Shown here piece by piece: positions 20,761 to 31,188 of a stretch of 64,000 nucleotides of DNA. The position numbers were made by a program, and so were the translations under genes. The stretch comes from Bicyclus anynana (lineage: Eukaryota; Arthropoda; Insecta; Lepidoptera; Nymphalidae): NCBI RefSeq assembly GCF_947172395.1, contig NC_069106.1, positions 5,146,001 through 5,210,000 on the forward strand. Direction: 5' to 3'. Numbering within the stretch: the first letter of the stretch is position 1; every line of letters starts with the position of its first letter. The notes below the pieces were generated by a model that saw only the letters and a list, made by a program, of their open reading frames with translations, ran no database searches and was not told where the DNA came from.

Positions 20761-21436
20761 GACGGCCGTCGTCGATTGTACTGTGGGGTAGGTGCGAAGT
20801 GGCGTAATGCAAAAAGGGGCCTTCGCAAAATGTACAAACATACATGAAACATGAAATGTGATATTTAGTTTTATTCGTGTATACACACATTGTTCAAAAT
20901 ACCCACAATTTTGTTTAGCAAAAAGTAAATTGGTTAGGTAATATTTCTTTATCTTGTGAATTTCTTAACATCACTATAAATTATTTTACCTAACTACCTA
21001 TATCCTGTGTACTTTCTGTCAACAATATGTCGATTGGTACCTTTACACACGATGTGTCATGGGTGTAGAAATATAATATTTAGGTAGGTACTAACCAATG
21101 TAACAAATTCAGCTTTGCTGTATAACTCCGTTATTATTACGTTATTTTATAATTAGGTACCCACTATTCCTCAAAACAAAACTTATTTGAATTTTCCTTT
21201 ATGTACCGTTAATACACAACCGAGTAGGTATTAATATATACCATCTACCTGGGACCTATCTGTAGATTTTATATAGTAAAAAGTAATAGAGAATATTTAA
21301 TACTTAACAGATTATGATGTTAAACAACAAAGCTGACCGGTTACTGATTTACCTCTCGATTACTGCATTAAAGTTTCATTATGCATTTCTTTTATTGTGC
21401 GCATTGTGCGCATTCTTACTAACCTTGAAGTTTAGT

Positions 21437-21454
21437 ATCCTGGCAGGGTCGCCA
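21437..21454 (-). other. Primer-binding site
   Basis: TGGCGACCCTGCCAGGAT on the minus strand starts 2 nt after the upstream LTR and opens with TGG, complementary to a tRNA CCA end. The priming tRNA species is not identified. Confidence 0.8.
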
Positions 21455-21456
21455 CT

Positions 21457-21640
21457 TGTACAGGTTACTCTTATGGCCGTAATAAGTTAGGTTAGAATAA
21501 AACACTATGCAGTTACACAGTATGCGTCTTACCCGCACAACGTCACGGAACGCAAGTGTCGTACGACTTCTGTTTCGTTTCCCCGCGCCCGCGCCCCGCA
21601 CGCAGTGCTTGTAAGTTGCATACATTTATTATATGTTACA
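21457..21640 (-). repeat. Upstream (5') LTR
   Basis: 184 bp, identical by eye to 16323-16506. GTAAC follows at 21641-21645. The two short frames here are shadows of the LTR. Confidence 0.95.
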
Positions 21641-21645
21641 GTAAC

Positions 21646-22503
21646 CCTTACGTAAGATGCTTTGAAGGGTTTCTTTCTTTTATACACCAAGGTAATGCCA
21701 AAGCTTACTTCTTCTTACGAGTGGGTACTTCAGAAAACACATCTTAAGCCTATCCCAAAGTGCTTAAGCCTGAAACTGACATAATATAAGGCCTGCAAGC
21801 CTCATAATAAATAAAGTTCCAATTAAAACGTTTATTGTTTCATCATGATCAACCTATTTTTATAGCCCATTACTTTGCTTTCATAACAGAAGAGGATATA
21901 AGTATGTCGCACGCCTCTTCAATGTGACTTGACGGGTTTAGGGCGATAATGTAATATCACTGTCAAATGGTAATAAAGAAACAAGAAAGAAAGAATATAT
22001 ATTTATCCCCTAATACAATCTTTCCCAACTAGTTGGAGAGGAAGACTGCATTTCCAATATTCCCAATATTGGCCAAATTGAAAAGATATGGCAAATATTC
22101 TTTAAAAAAATATCCAGGCTACCATTGAGAGTTTTTAAGATGAAATAAATATTTAATATTTTGTAACTTCACCCTAGACTCGAACCTAAAATCTCACGAT
22201 CCGTAACCGCATACACAACAACAACAAGAAGTTGTTCTTTTTGTTCGCCTACCCGCATTTAAGAAATTTCTCTTCAATAACAAATAGGTAGGTATACAGA
22301 CGGTGTTTTGTGTGGAACCAAAAAAAAAATCACTTTCACATGCGTCCAAACCTGGCAATTTGGTAAATTACCACCGGATGGACAACTTTCACCAGATGGT
22401 TTTTACGATTAAGTTCGAAAACGATGGACTTACCTTGATTTTGACATTTGTTCCATCCTACTAATATTACAAATAAGAAAGTTTGTGTGTTAGACAATTT
22501 TAT
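21646..22503. other. Unassigned spacer
   Basis: No repeat or coding signal recognised. It includes a short stretch with AATAAATAAAGTTCC near 21810 that could be a retroposon 3' end. Confidence 0.45.
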
Positions 22504-22672
22504 ATGGCTGGTTAAGAACCCACATTCGGTTCACTGTTGAGCATGAGTCTCCTCTGCCTCATAGTCCGCCATGCCAATCCGCATTTGGCCAGCGTGGTGG
22601 ATTGGCCAGGCCTAACCCCTTTCGTTCTGAGAAGAGACTCGAGAGAGCCAAATATGAGTTGTTAATGTTGGA
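22504..22672. mobile_element. Rearranged SINE-A 3' ends in inverted arrangement
   Basis: The first ~55 bp (AACCCACATTCGGTTCACTG, GAGTCTCCTCTG) are SINE-A 3' end on the minus strand. From about 22571 (CAATCCGCATTTGGCCAGCG) to 22672 the same region is on the plus strand. The unit is thus a head-to-head inverted pair of partial 3' ends. Confidence 0.75.
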
Positions 22673-23038
22673 GAATTTATGATTAAAATGAGTAAAAAAC
22701 AAAAAATCCTATTTATAATTTTAGTTTAAAAAAAACAGATGCACGAAATCAAGCTAAAAATATACCAAAAATGTCAAATAAATCAAGTTGTCTAGGCTCC
22801 TTGTATGACAAACGCAAAGAGGCTTCAAATTATCTGCCGCATTACTCCCCTCTTGTGAGGCATTGTTATGACAAAGGGCGACCCAAAGCCTACAGTGTTT
22901 GAAGATTGTCCTCACAATCGTCCCTTCCACGAGAGTTGACAGTATCAAGTCTTAATGTATTACGTAATTCAAGTTACTTTGGTTCAGTGGGCGGGCTGAA
23001 AAGCGATAATATAATTTTAGCAGATTACTCAGAAGAGG

Positions 23039-23360
23039 CAGCAGAGGAGAGCCGTGATAGCCCAGAGGATACGACCTCTGCTTCTGATTCCGAAGGGTAA
23101 AGGTTCGAATCCGGTCCGGGCATGCACCGCCAACTTTTTAGTTGTGTGCATTTTAAGAATTTAAATATCACGTGTCTCAAACGGTGAAGGCAAATATCGT
23201 AAGCATACCAGAGAATTTCCTTAATTCTCTGCGTCTGTGAAGTCTGCCAATCCGCATTGGGCCAGCGTGGTGGACTATAATGGCCTAACCCCTCTCATTC
23301 TGAAAGGAGACTCGAGCTCAGCAGTGAGCCGAAAATGGGTTGATAATGATTATAATGATG
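23039..23360 (+). mobile_element. SINE-A with 12 bp target duplication
   Basis: Full-length copy with some small deletions. ACTCAGAAGAGG flanks it at 23027-23038 and 23361-23372. The right-hand target belongs to the end of repeat P, so the SINE landed in an existing P copy. The reading frame across 22906-23100 ends in SINE sequence. Confidence 0.9.
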
Positions 23361-23540
23361 ACTCAGAAGAGGATTACAAAAATAAGAAAACCAATGTCGA
23401 ACAAAGGTTATGATTCACAACACTTGTCAGGACAACTTAATTAACAAATCAAACTGTAACCAAAATAAGACCGTAGAATGGCAGAGAATGAGCTTGAGTG
23501 GAGTTACGCACTTGTGAACGTTGCGTGTAGGGTTAAAGAA
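23360..23540 (-). repeat. Dispersed repeat P, copy 2 (3' part)
   Basis: Inverse match to the 3' ~180 bp of repeat P (1234-1541 and 46125-46433), with the shared AGGACAACTTAATTAACAAA and AGGTTATGATTCACAAC. The 5' part is missing. Confidence 0.75.
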
Positions 23541-24326
23541 TCATTTGACAGTTCACCCTACAGTGGTCGCATACCTAAAAGTAACGGGAGTGGTCGCATG
23601 GATTACATAATGTAGTAAATTTTCAAAGTGAAATAAAAAAATACGTATGCATATATTTTTTTACTGTGAAATATAATATAATTCATGTAGCTTTCTTTAC
23701 AATATAAAATCATAAAATCTAACTTTATGCTATGGGTTACGAAAATAATGAATAAAAACAAAAACACCTCCAAAATATCACGAAAATCACATAAATTGCT
23801 GCAATTCGTTCGTTTAGTAATAGATGTAACTAGGTGGAACATTATTATGCCATTTATAAATTTCTTTCATAAAAAATGGAAGACAGAACAAAAACGATGG
23901 TTTACAACCTATTCTCATATCTACCAAAATATACAGAAACATTAAAATCTATCGAGCCGTTTTCAATATAACAGCGTGATACAAAATTTTGTATTTCACA
24001 TTTTTCTCTTCCTTATAATCAAGTAAATTGAATCAGAGCTTCGAAAATTTAAATCCATTGAAATAATAACAAAAAATTATGGAAATGAACGAGATTGATA
24101 GCCGCCTCTCCAAACAAAGGTCAAAATGAAAAGGTCGTGACTTATTACGACCCTTATTACTTCCTTCCCTCCTAAATGTACGCACAATGGATGAACTTAA
24201 ATCTTATTAGCTTGTAAGAGTTTTGCTAAAGTAAAATCGGGAAAATACGAAAAATTGGCTAACTTTACACATTTTTGAAATTATTTGACAGATGGCGTTA
24301 CTCCCCGTACTGTAGTGTAACAGTCC
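23541..24326. other. Unassigned AT-rich spacer
   Basis: AT-rich. The short frames on both strands near 23603-23945 are lysine, isoleucine and phenylalanine rich, as expected from composition, and match no family that I know. Confidence 0.5.
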
Positions 24327-24644
24327 GACGACCTCCGTGGCGCAGTGGTATGCGCGGTGGATTTACAAGACGGAGGTCCTGGGTTCGATCCCCGGCTAGG
24401 CCGATTGAAGTTTTCTTAATTGGTCCAGGTCTGGCTGGTGGGAGGCTTTGGTCGTGGCTAGTTACCACCCTACCGACAAAGACGTACCGCCAAGCGATTT
24501 AGCGTTCCGGTACGCTGTCGTGTAGAAACCGAAAGGAGTGTGGATTTCATCCTACTCCTAACAAGTTAGCCCGTTTCCATCGTAGATTGCATCATCATTT
24601 ACCATCAGGTGAGATTGTAATCTAGGGTTAACTTGTAAAAAAAA
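24327..24644 (+). mobile_element. SINE-B, full length
   Basis: All blocks are in order from GACGACCTCCGTGGCGCAGT to CTTGTAAAAAAAA. The 75-codon frame over its left half is repeat sequence. Confidence 0.93.
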
Positions 24645-25382
24645 TGCATTCTGACAATATTACTCACGGGTCTCACAGTGCAGATTAGTCATACCATGTG
24701 CTGATAAATATTTATTTCATGTAATGAAAGTTTAATTTTTTCTACTGCAAAGTAAGTTTTTTCTAAAAAACGAGACTAATTATTTTTTTCATGTTAAACG
24801 ATTTTTTTTAACGGTCACGTTGAAAAAAATGAAGGTAGGGATTTTTGTATTTTGTACAAAAATCAATATAACTTAAAAATCGTTAAATTTCGGCTAAAAT
24901 ATATTGCATTATTTTAATAGGCCTTGATGTCAGCTATCACCCTGTAAAGTATATCGTACTATTTACGGGACACCCTGTAGATGTTTCCAGTTATGAAAAT
25001 CAAAGCCACGGCAATGGATGTAGAAGGTAGAGTCTGCCATTCGGGTACCATCATAACTAACTGAATCACTAATTAAAACTACGTAGGTAAAAAATAGGTA
25101 CTAAACTTTATTAAAATTAAAATACTAAAACAAAAACCTTTCACCTTTTTAGTTGTGCACTGGAACGCTTGTTAAAACAAGGCCTCACACTTGGCCACTC
25201 TCCAATGAGCTTGCATTCGTTGGTATGTACCTAAGACTTGGTCACTTGGAAATGTCCACAAATACAAGTTTATAAGTAATACGTCATGTCATATTTTAAA
25301 AGAAGATCGAAATTTTTATGGTCAGTGTACAAAGACTGATATACATAAAAAAACATAGATATATATTACTTATATTAAAATA
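24645..25382. other. Spacer with possible small repeat
   Basis: Mostly unassigned. ATTTACGGGACACCCTGTAG near 24960 resembles the end of a common insect repeat (GGGACACCCTGTA), but no second copy is present here. Confidence 0.45.
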
Positions 25383-25576
25383 CTAGCTGAAGCCACGCAG
25401 TTTCACCCGCGTGGTTTCCGTTTCTGTAAGAATACGGGGATAATAGATAGCCTTTAGCCTTCCTCGTTAAATGGACTATCTAACACTGAAATAATTTTTC
25501 AAATCGGACCAGTTCCTGAGATTAACGCGTTCAATCAAACAAACAAACTCTTCAGCTTTATAATATTAAGTATAGA
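25383..25576 (-). mobile_element. Helitron-like Hel-E with clean A/T flanks
   Basis: On the plus strand it reads A|CTAGCTGAAGCCACGCAG and ends CTTTATAATATTAAGTATAGA|T. This is exactly the expected minus-strand view of 5'-A|TC...CTAG|T-3'. Confidence 0.85.
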
Positions 25577-25607
25577 TTTTTAATTATTGAAATTTACGAA
25601 TTTACTT

Positions 25608-25746
25608 TCTCTAGATCTACTAAATAATTCCGTAAATTCTTTTACCACTAGAAAACCACGTTATTTGTGAGTAAGGCTATATTTTATCCCCGTATTCTCA
25701 CGGAAACAGGATCCACGCGGGTGGAACCGATTGCCGTCGACTATTT
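25608..25746 (+). mobile_element. Helitron-like Hel-G, 5' truncated
   Basis: Contains GTTATTTGTGAGTAAGGCTA, TTTTATCCCCGTATTCTCAC and GGATCCACGCGGGTGGAACC, the family 3' half. The final CTAG is altered (GTCGACTATT). Confidence 0.6.
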
Positions 25747-26108
25747 GATGATATAAAGTATTTGAAGTTTCTAAGTAGGCAAGGTGTACTACTTGGCAGC
25801 GGACTGGCGGACGGTCAAGTGCGTTCACCTGCCTTGAACTGCAGCGCTTGGAGCCGACTCAATTGTACACTTTCGCGATTTCTATTCTTTTTTTGAAATG
25901 ACAACCGGTTCTGCGCTTCGCTGGTATATTATGGAGTAAGAATCTACAATAACCAGATATATCTCAATTCATATTGAAGGCTGAAGTTTGCCAGTCAACG
26001 CCTCACATCGGTTAGTGAGGTAGTTCAATAATTAACGGTCTAAAATCTTTGAATTGGGATACAAAATCTACATCCTCAATCCAAGATACATTATTTTAAC
26101 ATATTTTT

Positions 26109-26176
26109 AACCGACTTCAAAAAGGTTCTCAATTCGGTCGTTATTTTTCCTTTTTTTATGTATGTACACCGATTAT
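26109..26176 (-). mobile_element. Element D, terminal fragment
   Basis: AACCGACTTCAAAAAGGTTC, CAATTCGGTCG and TTATGTATGTACACCGATTA match the complemented 3' end of element D. The rest is absent. Confidence 0.75.
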
Positions 26177-26248
26177 TTTATGCTGGATACAACAACAATC
26201 CAGTAATATTTTAGAATTTAAACTATCGTGAGTGTTATTCATGTTAAT

Positions 26249-26717
26249 TGATTATGAAACACTGCTAAAACTCACTTGATATAAGGTCGGAGTATGCCCG
26301 ACTAGTTTAGAACCCATACGGGGTTCTTAGTCATGAGCTGGTTCTTGCAAAGCGGCACGATCCAAACTGCGAAGCGACGGCGCGGTGCGCAGCTGCTCGC
26401 ATCGCGCGCTGATAGATGGGTTGAGTGGAGGGGAATGAAGGTTACGTTACACTTTCCGATGGTTCATTAATGTCATCTTCATTAGACTCATCGTCTTGTA
26501 AGCAAACCGAACTAACGCTATCTTGTTCCAAGTTTGTTATTTGTGATAATAAAAGAAAAAGATACCGATTAAAATTAATTAGTAGTTAATCCCGATTAGT
26601 TTGGATCGTGGCACGTTGTAAGAACCAGCTCATGACTAAGGGCTCCGAATGGGTTCGAAACTATTTGGGCATACTCCGACCTTATATCACGTGAGTTTTA
26701 GCCGTGTTTCCTAATCA
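26249..26717. mobile_element. Foldback MITE, 120 bp arms
   Basis: The left arm 26249-26368 and right arm 26598-26717 are inverted complements. They include TATAAGGTCGGAGTATGCCC and CTTAGTCATGAGCTGGTTCT. The loop, about 230 bp, is GC-rich near the left (GACGGCGCGGTGCGCAGCTG). I recognise the arms as an abundant lepidopteran repeat. There is no coding content. Confidence 0.85.
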
Positions 26718-26736
26718 GTCCATTATTAGTTATATA

Positions 26737-26817
26737 GTCGTGATAGCCCACATAGGATATGACATCTGCTTTCGATTCGGAAGGCGTAGGTTCAAATCCA
26801 ATTCAGGGCATGCATCC
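26737..26817 (+). mobile_element. SINE-A, head only
   Basis: CGTGATAGCCCACATAGGAT, B-box variant GGTTCAAATCC and GGGCATGCATC, then an abrupt switch into element L. Confidence 0.75.
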
Positions 26818-26928
26818 GGTGCTTACTGGTGGATATCACACAGTAGGTAAATGATATTTTGACAATAGATTCGATGCTTATTTTAATAGGTTGATAAGAC
26901 CAAAATAGTGAATAGGACAGCTGGTCCT
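26818..26928 (+). mobile_element. Element L, copy 2 (right part)
   Basis: Begins GGTGCTTACTGGTGGATATC and ends AATAGGACAGCTGGTCC, matching the right-hand half of 17062-17268. It is fused to the truncated SINE-A. Confidence 0.7.
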
Positions 26929-27205
26929 ATGGTCTGAGTTGGTCTGAGCCAAAATTTAGAAGCAAAAATTCCTTAAAGGTAATAAAGTTACTTTCTTGCC
27001 TTGAAGGTCATTAACTAGTATTACTTTTTTTTTACGTAAGTAATCGTTCCGTATTGGAATGTTTTACTCTGTAATATTCTCACGCATTATTGTTGACTTC
27101 TCTATAGAGGGAAATAGCTTGATGAATAGTTAACTTTCATCATTGTTTGTGGCAATAAATAGATACTTCCTGTCTGTCTGGAGTTAAGCCAAATCCATAA
27201 GTAAA

Positions 27206-27345
27206 TATATATACTAATATTATAAAGCTGTTTGCTTATTTGTTTGGTTGAACGCGCTAATCTCAGTAACTACTGGTCCGATTTGAAAAACTCTTTCAAT
27301 GTTAGATAGCCCATTTATCGAAGAAGGCTCTAGGCTTATAAAAGA
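27206..27345 (+). mobile_element. Helitron-like Hel-E, 3' truncated
   Basis: Starts TATATACTAATATTATAAAG and keeps the GGTCCGATTTGAAAAACTC and CCATTTATCGAAGAAGGC blocks. The GC-rich 3' end is missing. Confidence 0.75.
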
Positions 27346-27755
27346 GAAACCCAATCTCCATACAAACTCGGGCCCAAATTAAATGGCACAGAGCTGAACA
27401 TTCGGTATGGCAATTAGGATAATTAACACATGAGGCCAATTTTCAAAGAATAATTAATATCCAATTCTCCAATTCCATTACTTATCATTGGCGTCGTTTG
27501 GAAAAAAAAAATTATACTGTTTTAACCGTGCGTAGCACAACCGTAATATTATACGTGGTTTTTACATAATAACCATAAATTTATTAACGCGAGTTAATCG
27601 GTGAACTGTTGGATTAAACATCGAAACAATGGCCGGCGAACGTGATACGTGTGAAACAATATACGGCTTAACGAAATTAAAGCCAAACTTCAGGTACCAT
27701 GTTGATAATGACGTTGCCATGCCATGACAAAACACTGTATCTATAAAACATCAAT

Positions 27756-28253
27756 AGGGATGATGACGGTTTTTTAAATTGTATATAAATTAAGATTATG
27801 ATAATAGTAAAGCAATTTTGTAAAAGGAACAGGGTATCTGCGATCATTACTTTCGGAGCTACAGGGATTTAAAGGGTCAGATTTGCGGCGCTGCCGCGGA
27901 TCCCTAAAAAACGCCCCATACAAAATGGCACGAATTGATGACGTCGTAGGTAATGTAATCGTTAGATTTGTATGTGCGTTTAAACAAAATTACTAATATC
28001 TTTGTTATTTGTGCGTTTATGCTTATAGTTCACATATTAAAAAATGTCACATTTAATGTAAGGAAGTTAAAACTGTATGAATTTTCATCTAATTATGAAA
28101 AAGATTTTTAATAGATTTTGAAATTTTATAATCGAAATTATATTAAAAATATCCAGACAATCTTTGCTTTTTATGTATAAATTAGTTAATTTTGACCTTA
28201 TTTACCCGAATGTATCATAAAAGTCAATATATTCAAACCTAGCCATCATCCCC
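27756..28253. mobile_element. Element I, copy 1
   Basis: A 498 bp unit matching 47854-48314. Inverted ends are AGGGATGATGAC on the left and GGCTAGGT-side TCATCATCCCC on the right. AT flanks both ends (27754-27755 and 28254-28255). Shared interior blocks include AGCAATTTTGTAA, CGGAGCTACAGGGATTTAAA and ATGACGTCGTAGGTAATGTA. It has no open frame, so it is a non-autonomous DNA transposon of undetermined superfamily. Confidence 0.75.
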
Positions 28254-28255
28254 AT

Positions 28256-28812
28256 TGTAGGGAAATCACAGTAGGTACCTAGTTAATGATTTTCTCCATG
28301 TTTTCTCGATTACTAATAACATTATACTCAATTTTCCAAGACGTCAGGACTTTCCATGTGAAACCTATGAATTTATGATAAGTTTTTACTAATGATAAAT
28401 TCATAGAGCGAGTAGACATTTTGTTTTCACATGCCATGCGCATGCACATAATATATGCGGAACACTGTTGAATAATAAATTAAAGAACAATGAGAGTGAA
28501 AGTTGAAACTTTGTTAAGTCAAACTATTACTTTACGCAATCCTTAACCTAGAAAATAATTCATGGTCTCTTAATAAATTAAGGCTTCAATAACTCTACAG
28601 TTAAGGGGTCACACTCAAATCTGAAAGGTTGATTCCTTGATTCTTGCCCATTGAATACTTCTAATAAATCTGTAGAGAGGTCAATTCATCTGTACATGAA
28701 ATATATTACCAAAATAACTATCAGGGGGTAATTAGTGATCGATACTGATGCCAGAAATGCAATCAGTAAAATTTTTGTCTGTCTGTATGTTCGTTATAGA
28801 AACAAAAACTAC
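28256..28812. other. Unassigned AT-rich spacer
   Basis: No element or coding signal recognised. A near-inverted pair around ATGAATTTATGATAAG and ATGATAAATTCAT lies near 28368-28405. Confidence 0.45.
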
Positions 28813-28953
28813 TCGTTTGAGACACGTGATATTTAATTTTCTTGAAATGCACACAACTGAAAAGTTGGAGGTGCATGCCCCGGACCGGATTCGAACCCAC
28901 TACCCTCCGGAATTAGGATCAGAGGCCATATTCACTGGGCTATCACGTATCTC
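28813..28953 (-). mobile_element. SINE-A, 5' half
   Basis: The minus-strand head (B-box GGTTCGAATCC) through AAATATCACGTGTCTCAAAC. The 3' half is missing. The 118-codon plus-strand frame across it is a shadow. Confidence 0.85.
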
Positions 28954-29119
28954 GAATTTGGAAATCGATTGTATTACATTAAAATTAATCTTTAATACAA
29001 AAAAGTTGTTCCTACAATATATGGTAGTTTTAAAAAGTAAAATTAATAAAGTCACTAGAGGTAGTCTGCGACTCTGTTCGCGTAAAAAGTGCCCCATGTT
29101 CTAATTCAGAGAATAATCA

Positions 29120-29255
29120 ATTATGTATGTATTCCAAATTTCACTCAAATCGATTCAGTTTTTGCTGAGTACTTAGATATAAGACGAAGTAAGTGAGCGA
29201 GAGTGATGTTTACATTGAAACTTTCGCCTTTATAACATAAGTGTGATAATAAAAA
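29120..29255 (-). mobile_element. Helitron-like Hel-F, degenerate 5' part
   Basis: Plus-strand view: TTCCAAATTTCACTCAAATC, GATTCAGTTTTTGCTGAG, then GAAACTTTCGCCTTTATAAC. It matches the Hel-F order with extra inserted sequence in the middle. Confidence 0.55.
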
Positions 29256-29275
29256 GGTTTCATATCAAACAAAAA

Positions 29276-29436
29276 CATGGTCACCCGCAATCCACACGCC
29301 GTCACGGCCAATTTATTCTGACCCACGCGTGGCATACGACTTTTTTGCCCCAGTGAAACTGGTGGGAGAACGCAGCACTGCCGACCGTGGCAGTGGCGAT
29401 GAAACTGTGGCCGTGGTACCATTGACGTGGCCGTGA
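29276..29436. mobile_element. GC-rich MITE candidate
   Basis: A sharply GC-rich island in AT-rich flanks. It starts TGGTCACCCGCAATCCACAC and ends GTGGCCGTGACCA, so TGGTCAC and GTGACCA are short inverted ends. The interior repeats GTGGCAGTGG and GTGGCCGTGG. A 95-codon minus-strand frame crosses it but looks compositional. Confidence 0.4.
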
Positions 29437-29789
29437 CCATTCGTTGCAAATATTTGCTCCAATTGGCCAGTGCTCCAGTGTTTAATCACATGAAAGTGTT
29501 GTGTCCCATATCCTATATCCGATAAACAGTGTGTTATCAAACTGGGTGCGTTTTCTCTTTCGGATTCGATTGGATTTTTTTTTTGTTTTGGTGAGAGCAC
29601 TTACAATGGATACTTTCTTCCGGTTTAGAATGTGAGTATTTTTTTTTGTTGTTTAATATTTACTATGTTTGGTTTACTTAATTGAAAGTAAGAAGATATT
29701 TATTTAGTTGTCTGATAAGGAACGGATTTTAAAGGGAAACAGTGGTGGAACCAGATGGGGGGAAGGTGAGGGGATCAAACCTTTCTTTT

Positions 29790-30075
29790 GACGGCGCTCC
29801 GTGGCGCAGTGGTATGCGCGGTGGGTTTACAAGACGGAGGTCCTGGGTTCGATCCTCGGCTGGGCCGATTGAGTTTTTCTTAATTGGCCTTGGCTAGTTA
29901 CCACCTTACCGACAAAGACATACCGCCAAGGAGCATTCCGGTATGATGTCGTGTAGAAACCGAAACGGGTGTTAATTTTCATTCTCCTGTTAACAAGTTA
30001 GCTTCCATCTTAGATTGCATCAACACTTACCATCAGGTGAAATTGTAGTCAAGGGCTAGCTTGTAAAGAATAAAA
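29790..30075 (+). mobile_element. SINE-B with small internal deletions
   Basis: Head GACGGCGCTCCGTGGCGCAG. It lacks the CAGGTCTGGCTGGTGGGAGG block, and GCGATTTAGC is shortened to GGAGC. Tail AAGAATAAAATTAAAAA. Confidence 0.9.
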
Positions 30076-30700
30076 TTAAAAATAACCTCCCTTATATACA
30101 CCACATATATATTCGTATACCTACATGTCACTGACTTCCCAAGTCCGAGCTGATTTTTTTTCTAATAATTTCTTAAGGTAGGTCTTTGAGATTTGAACCT
30201 ATTTGAACTATTGACCTGTTAACCATAAAAATACCTATGGTATTTTATAGCGTCATTAGGAATTTGCATAAGCGCTTAAGGTCAGAAAACCTTTAGATAA
30301 GTATGAAGATCTATATCAATCTAGATTATTAGCTGCATTGCGGTCGTTAATTTAGTAATTTATCAATCATTACAGAGTATTGAACGCAGTATGTTATCTA
30401 GTACTCGTCGTAATTTCTTTATATATCAGGTTGAAGTGCTAGGACATTTTCTTCTCATTTTACAATATTTTAAAGAGAAAACTATACTGCCTTGACATAC
30501 TATGGTGACTCTAAATTGAAGAAAAAGAAGAATACGATCACGAGGTTCTGGGCTTGAGTCCTGGGTCGTCATGATCTAAAGTCACATAGGCTAACCACTG
30601 ACCCATCGAAGCAATTAGTAATATTGCTATATCACCCATACTATATCCTAATTACCCACGTTTCAATATCACCTACATAAATTACTCTTTCATGTCCTTA
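30076..30700. other. Unassigned spacer
   Basis: No recognised repeat or coding frame. A near-B-box stretch GAGTCCTGGGTCGTC at 30555 has no tRNA context. Confidence 0.45.
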
Positions 30701-30940
30701 TATCCTGGTACTCCAAAAAGATTCTTTGACATGTTAACACTGCGGCCATTTTTAAACAGGCTTTATTATATTATGATATCCTGGTACTCCCAAAGATTCT
30801 TTGACATGTTAACCTTTAAATAGGCCACTTTTAAACAGGCTTTATTATATTATGATATCCTGGTACTCCCAAAGAGTGTTTGACATGTAATATTGTATAA
30901 TCTATATAAATGCTACTTGTATACAGGCTTTATTATATTA

Positions 30941-31129
30941 CCAGCGGGTGCCCGCGACTTCGTCCTCGTGGAATTCAGTTTTTCACAAATCCCGCGGGGT
31001 CCATGGATTTTTCTGGGATAATATGGTCTATTTAATAATCCAGAATAAAACAAATTTCTATTTAAAATTTTAGCCAAGTCGCTTCAGTAGCTGCAGCGTA
31101 AAGGAACAAACACACACTTACAGAAACAC

Positions 31130-31162
<33 letters not shown>

Positions 31163-31188
31163 AACTTTCGCCTTTATAATATCAGTGT
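30941..31188 (-). mobile_element. Helitron-like Hel-F inserted in the 75 bp array
   Basis: Plus-strand view: CCAGCGGGTGCCCGCGACTT, the complement of a CTGG-ended Helitron terminus, through AATCCCGCGGGGTCCATGG to ACTTTCGCCTTTATAATATC. It splits ...TATTATATTA from TGATATCCTGG of the host array, that is, between A and T as Helitrons do. An expanded CA tract lies inside. Confidence 0.82.
31132..31160 (+). repeat. (CA)n microsatellite
   Basis: About 14 CA units within the Hel-F copy. Confidence 0.95.

Larger units (their letters stand above)
16323..21640 (-). mobile_element. Complete-ended Ty3/gypsy-type LTR retrotransposon, defective
   Basis: Two 184 bp LTRs in direct orientation bound a 4950 bp interior. 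GTAAC sits immediately outside both ends (16318-16322 and 21641-21645), a 5 bp target duplication. On the minus strand the LTRs begin TGTAACATATAA and end CCTGTACA. Next to the upstream LTR is a primer-binding site and next to the downstream LTR a short purine tract. In coding order the interior holds gag with a zinc knuckle, a protease remnant, RT, RNase H and the integrase C-terminus. The integrase catalytic core is missing. Stops and frameshifts are many. A SINE-A, a LINE-C piece and element L lie inside. By eye the two LTRs are identical over all 184 bases, which is at odds with the decay of the interior. Confidence 0.92.

Noticed and set aside
28748..29104. 118-codon plus-strand frame
   Set aside because: Its middle is SINE-A read in the antisense direction. 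The ends are AT-rich flank with no motif.
29313..29600. 95-codon minus-strand frame
   Set aside because: It crosses the GC-rich island and shows no domain, start context or splice site. Probably compositional.
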